NCBI RefSeq assembly: GCF_024679095.1
Contig: NC_066512.1
Coordinates: 15,963,956-16,027,955 of the forward strand
DNA length: 64,000 nucleotides
Direction of reading: 5' to 3'
From: Eriocheir sinensis
Taxonomy: Eukaryota > Arthropoda > Malacostraca > Decapoda > Varunidae
Made by a program: the position numbers and the translations under genes. This document shows positions 59,855 to 64,000 of this stretch, piece by piece. Positions within the stretch are counted from its first letter, which is position 1; every line of letters begins with the position of its first letter. A model generated the notes under the pieces. It saw nothing but the letters and a program-made list of their open reading frames with translations. It ran no database searches and was not told where the DNA came from.

Positions 59855-61017
59855 GAGAGGGCCCGGTGCACAGGGAATAGTTACAAAGGATGAGGGGGAG
59901 GGGGAGGGGTGTAGCGGCCCTGGGTTCAGTGGCACACGCTGCACTCAGGTGCGTACCCAGCAGGAGCGGAGAGAGGGTTAGCGAAGGGGAAGGGAATATG
60001 TAATGCTCCCCTCAGCAGGTGCGGGCAAGCCGGGCACGCCTAAGAAAGGTATTTTGTGGCCATTAGATATGCATATAGGCCACGCTCTCTATTTGCTCAA
60101 CACCATTAAAAAAGTCAGTGGTTAATACGCACATAGTTTTCAGGTGAAGGTCGTGCTCTCCGTAGCTGTCATTTTTTTTTTTTTTTTGTGTGTGTCTGTG
60201 TGTGTGTGTGCTCCCCGGTAACAAGAAAAGGAATCCCTGCAATATCTGATGTAGCCTACGTACTTGTTGCTGTTGCTCACGACATGTTCATAGCGGGTCT
60301 AGTACTATTATTTCAGTTACGGGATTAGAAAAATGTGTTCCTCATATGTATTTAAAATACATACTTATTTTCCCTTCGATCTCAGGAAGCGTATGGTTAG
60401 TTATACTTCCAGTCACTTGGAGGACATGTGGAATAACATACCTGATCGATGTGACAATCAATTAGACAATAGTTTCTTACAATAAGACGGGATTTGCGAC
60501 CATGCTGTGGAATTATCAATCTTTTTAGGTTTGGGACAGGGATGAGTTTGCGTAACAATGAAAGTACACACACACACCTCTATCTATCTATCCATCCATC
60601 TGTCTGTTTGTCTATCTATTTATGTCGTAGTTGATTGATAATGAAGATCCACTAACTAAGCACTCTCCTCAAAATACGTTTCTCTTCGTCATGGCACGGT
60701 AGCAGTAAACGTATCACTCTCTCCTGTTTTGATCTCCACGTTCATGATACGGTGTGCCAGCCCCGGCGATGTTATCAAAAATACCCGACGTGGGGCAGGG
60801 AGACGCGACCAGGCGAGGGGTTTCCACCTTGCTCCTACTCTCCGCCGCGGCCACACGTCCCCGGGGCGTGGCTGAGACTCCTATGTCGCGTGTGACCTTT
60901 GTGTGCCGCAGTGTGTTGGGCAGCATTTACAACACGAGTCTGGTGGTCACTCTAGGATGGTTAATGCCCTTGTCCTGTCTTGTTATTCTCCTGGCCTTAC
61001 TTTTGTGTGCAGGTGTG

Positions 61018-61020
<3 letters not shown>
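59722..61020. other. Intergenic with small CA/GT tracts
   Basis: A CA tract lies at about 59818-59850 and a T-run plus GT at about 60172-60210. No gene recognised. Confidence 0.4.

Positions 61021-61100
<80 letters not shown>
61021..61100. repeat. (GA)40 microsatellite
   Basis: About 80 bp pure GA. Confidence 0.95.
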
Positions 61101-61102
<2 letters not shown>

Positions 61103-61693
61103 ACCGCAGCAACAGCATGAAAAACGCGACTCGATGGTGATATGGAAACAAGATTTATGCCTTGGTCAGTCAGCCTTGCATGGCACCATTGTGGGAAGGA
61201 CACAGGTCAGCACGGGTCGTCTGCTCCGTGACAGTTCATAGAGCGAGGGACCGAGGAAGCTGCACCATGGAAGGGAATCAGTCACTCAATGCCTCACCGT
61301 CTGTTGGGGGTCAAGCACATGAAAGAAGGGAGGGGTCACGAGGTGCATGTTTGACAGCGAGGGAACGAGCAAGGAAGCTGCACCAACCAAGGAAGGAGAT
61401 TAAAACTGTTTGAATAGCCTCTCGTGGAAGTTGCTAGGATTTTCATAACTGTTTTGATCTTATGGGCAGTTTTACCCGATTTCTGGGCCTTGAACGGGAA
61501 AAAAACCACTCCTGAAAACTCAGTTAATCTTCTCTGTGGCTTTGGAAAATAGTCTTAATGGGAGCCTGATATGTTTAAGGGTATGTGGTGCATGTGGGAG
61601 AGGTGAGGGAGGAGGAAACTGTAATCTCGTCATGTTTCCACAAGACAGAAAAAGAATTGCTCGGCCGAATTCTTACATTGCGTTGTATCAGTA

Positions 61694-61727
<34 letters not shown>

Positions 61728-63396
61728 GGGGGGGGGGGGTGCGTTGTCAGTCTGCAGTGTGCGTGACGTGCCGAGGGTTGGAGGGGGAGGAAGGATAGGG
61801 GGAGGGGAGTCCTCATGAGGTCCATTGTTCTAAAACTTGCATTCAGCACCGAACATTTTCAAGTGTTTTCTTTCCTGGTGATGAGTGTGCGATATTGCGA
61901 CCGTGATATCTTAAGTTTATTTATCGGGAGCCTGTCAATACATGTTAACCTTTCACTGTTATTAACGTTATGTAACATTAACTTGCAGTTTTCCTACATT
62001 TGTTTCGGCGTGTACAAGTAACGTTCACCTTTTTAAAGTGCAGTGTCGTAAGAGTCGATGATTCGTTAATATTATTATTGTAGCATCTGGAATGACGATG
62101 CAGGTACACTTTGTACACTCGGCCGTTGAGGCGAGCGAGCATCGTCACCCTCGTAGGCTTAGTCATGGCGGGGCTGTATTTCATCTCGCGGTGTAGGTAT
62201 AGTGTGTGCGGCGAGAGGCGCGGCTGTGGGGGGCGCTGCACGCCTGGCTGTGCCTGTGCAGATCAGTGACTGGAAGCAGCTGCAGCAGTTATAGAAACAG
62301 CTTCAGCACACTCTGGCCGGGTTGGAGAAAAAAATGCTGTGGCCTCGAGTGGTAAATCCTACACTCAGGAGAACAACATTCAGCCATAATATTAGAAAAA
62401 CGAATGACTTTATTATCCTTGTTATCCTAATAGCCATCATCCAGGTTATTTCGAGCCGCAAGTAGCTGTGATGCTGTTGTTTCTGCTCTTCCTGCTTGAG
62501 GGACAGAAATGAGCGGGAGATACAGGTGCAGCACACTCACCAGGTGGCGGCCAGGTGCTGCCCCAAGGAGAAAGGGGAGGAAAATGACAGCCACCGTGAA
62601 AAAGAAAGCAGATCTATAGACCAGACGATCGATACCAGACGTGACAGATGGCGACTGAGATTAATGTGGAGGCAAGCCATCGAGAACTCGTGAGAAGCAA
62701 TGGAACAAAGAGGCAGTCTCGTAGTGTGGGCGATCACAGTAATGAGTGACACAGGCGTGGGGCAGTACACACACTCGGCGACGACGTGTGAGGTCAGAAC
62801 GCAGGTGTGTGTATGGGTGTTGGGGGGGAAGGGATAAGAACCCACATGAACCAATAAAGGCTGAATGTGTCCCCTGGGAAGAGTTTGGGATGACCAGGCA
62901 CGCGCCTCGCCACGGTTCCTCACTAACTATCAAAGGATCTAACTGTCCTGACACGTGCACGCATCGTTGACAAGGAAGCTGCACGTGTAGGTGCTCTGAG
63001 AGGCGAAAATTGCCTTGCCCTCCTCGGCTTTGGTGCGTAGAAGCGGTGCCGAGCGTAAAGGGTGTAGGCGGACTTAATCCAACTCCGAGAAGCTTGGCGA
63101 ACGTGGTCTCTTCTGTTTCATGAGATAGATATAAAATAGATAGATCGAGAGTATGTGAGTGTTCGTAAATTGTAAAATCAGTACCAGTACCTGTTAGGGC
63201 ATTAGTGGCAGTTTAAGCTTAGAAACAAAACCATATTATTATTTATGAGGGCAAGTCAATCCCGGAGGCGAAGCACTGCGTGGCGTAGGCAGTGCCGGGC
63301 GGAGCAACGGCCGGCAGACATTGGGCTTTGAGGGTCAGGGTCAGGCTGTGCAGAGTCTCACATTCCGTCATGGGCAGCCCGAAAACTGGATCGCGC

Positions 63397-63440
<44 letters not shown>

Positions 63441-63873
63441 AGATGCGTTATGGCTCCGAGACTCAGTAGCCTGACCAGGAAGTAGCCACGGCTTCGGCTT
63501 CGGGGGGTGTCTTCCGTTACTCCCAGCCACCACGAGGAACACGACCAGCCAGCCAGGGAGGAGAGAGAGACTGAGGCAGGCAGGAAGACAGGAAGGGTGG
63601 GTGGGAGAGCAGAGACGCACCAGACTCTACCTTTCTCTCTCTCTCTGCCTCGTCGTGCTGCAAGAGAAACAAGAGGGAGAAGGACGTGGAGGAGGAGGAG
63701 GAGGAGCGTGTGGCATAGCGCTGGAAAGAGGAGTAAGAGAAGGAGGAGGAGGAGGCTGCGTCAGGTGTAGCAGAGAGGCGGGAGGAGGAAGGTTGTATGG
63801 GAGGCAAGAGGAGAGGAGGCGCCTTGTGGTTCATTGTCCGGCGGGGAGGAGGAGTTGCCGTGCGCCTCAAGAT

Positions 63874-63926
<53 letters not shown>

Positions 63927-64000
63927 CTGTAAACCGCAAATGAGCACCAAGTGATTGTTTCCGAGGTATTGGCTTGTGTTTTTTCTCTCCGTCCACCCTC
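61101..64000. other. Intergenic to window end, GC-richer, no gene
   Basis: Holds GT tracts at about 63399-63439 and 63874-63921, a GA stretch near 61692-61724 and a purine-rich GGA region at 63660-63800. 'ggaagctgcacca' occurs twice near 61255 and 61373, with similar surrounding text, a small local duplication. No supported coding exon. Confidence 0.4.

Overview
This window looks like nuclear DNA from an arthropod, most probably a decapod crustacean. Genes are intron-rich. Long perfect (GA/CT)n, (TA)n and (GT)n microsatellites lie everywhere, and non-LTR retrotransposon, hAT, Mutator-like and TTAA-type element remains are dense. The species call is inference from repeat style and protein similarity; no search was run.

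Four host coding units can be built exon by exon. (1) A 121-aa single-domain rhodanese of the TSTD1/Hsp67B type (549-5748, four exons). (2) A rhodanese paralogue with matching intron positions and an extra acidic/Ser-Pro tail (18023-18851, first exon unclear). (3) A 178-aa secreted protein with 16 cysteines, a TATA box and four exons (20089-22467), family unknown. (4) Two flavin amine oxidase (polyamine oxidase) modules in tandem, 36277-40656 (nine exons) and 48002-56256 (eleven exons). The last recognisable exon of the first module and the first exon of the second have compatible phases, so one spliced message could encode a 995-aa double oxidase. Its C-terminus is Ser-Lys-Leu, a peroxisomal targeting signal. 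This is the most interesting item in the window.

Between the two rhodanese genes sits a Mutator-like (MULE) element, about 6676-13274. It has a three-exon minus-strand transposase gene (FLYWCH finger, MULE core, C-terminal RING finger) and inverted arrays of a TACGTG motif at both ends. Two tandem hAT-like foldback elements, one built on a 727-bp palindrome, are nested in it. From 23.5 to 35.5 kb the sequence is mostly mobile: a minus-strand LINE, a plus-strand LINE abutting a 39-bp minisatellite, two copies of a TTAA-flanked MITE, two copies of a 1-kb repeat, and a 200-bp hAT MITE with a perfect 8-bp target duplication. The introns of the oxidase locus hold further MITEs, a tRNA-like foldback, LINE fragments and a hAT remnant. 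A 0.33-kb direct repeat flanks the whole locus.

From about 57 kb to the end there is a decayed LINE fragment, several GT/GA microsatellites, a GC-rich stretch that may hold an untranslated first exon, and no gene I can support.
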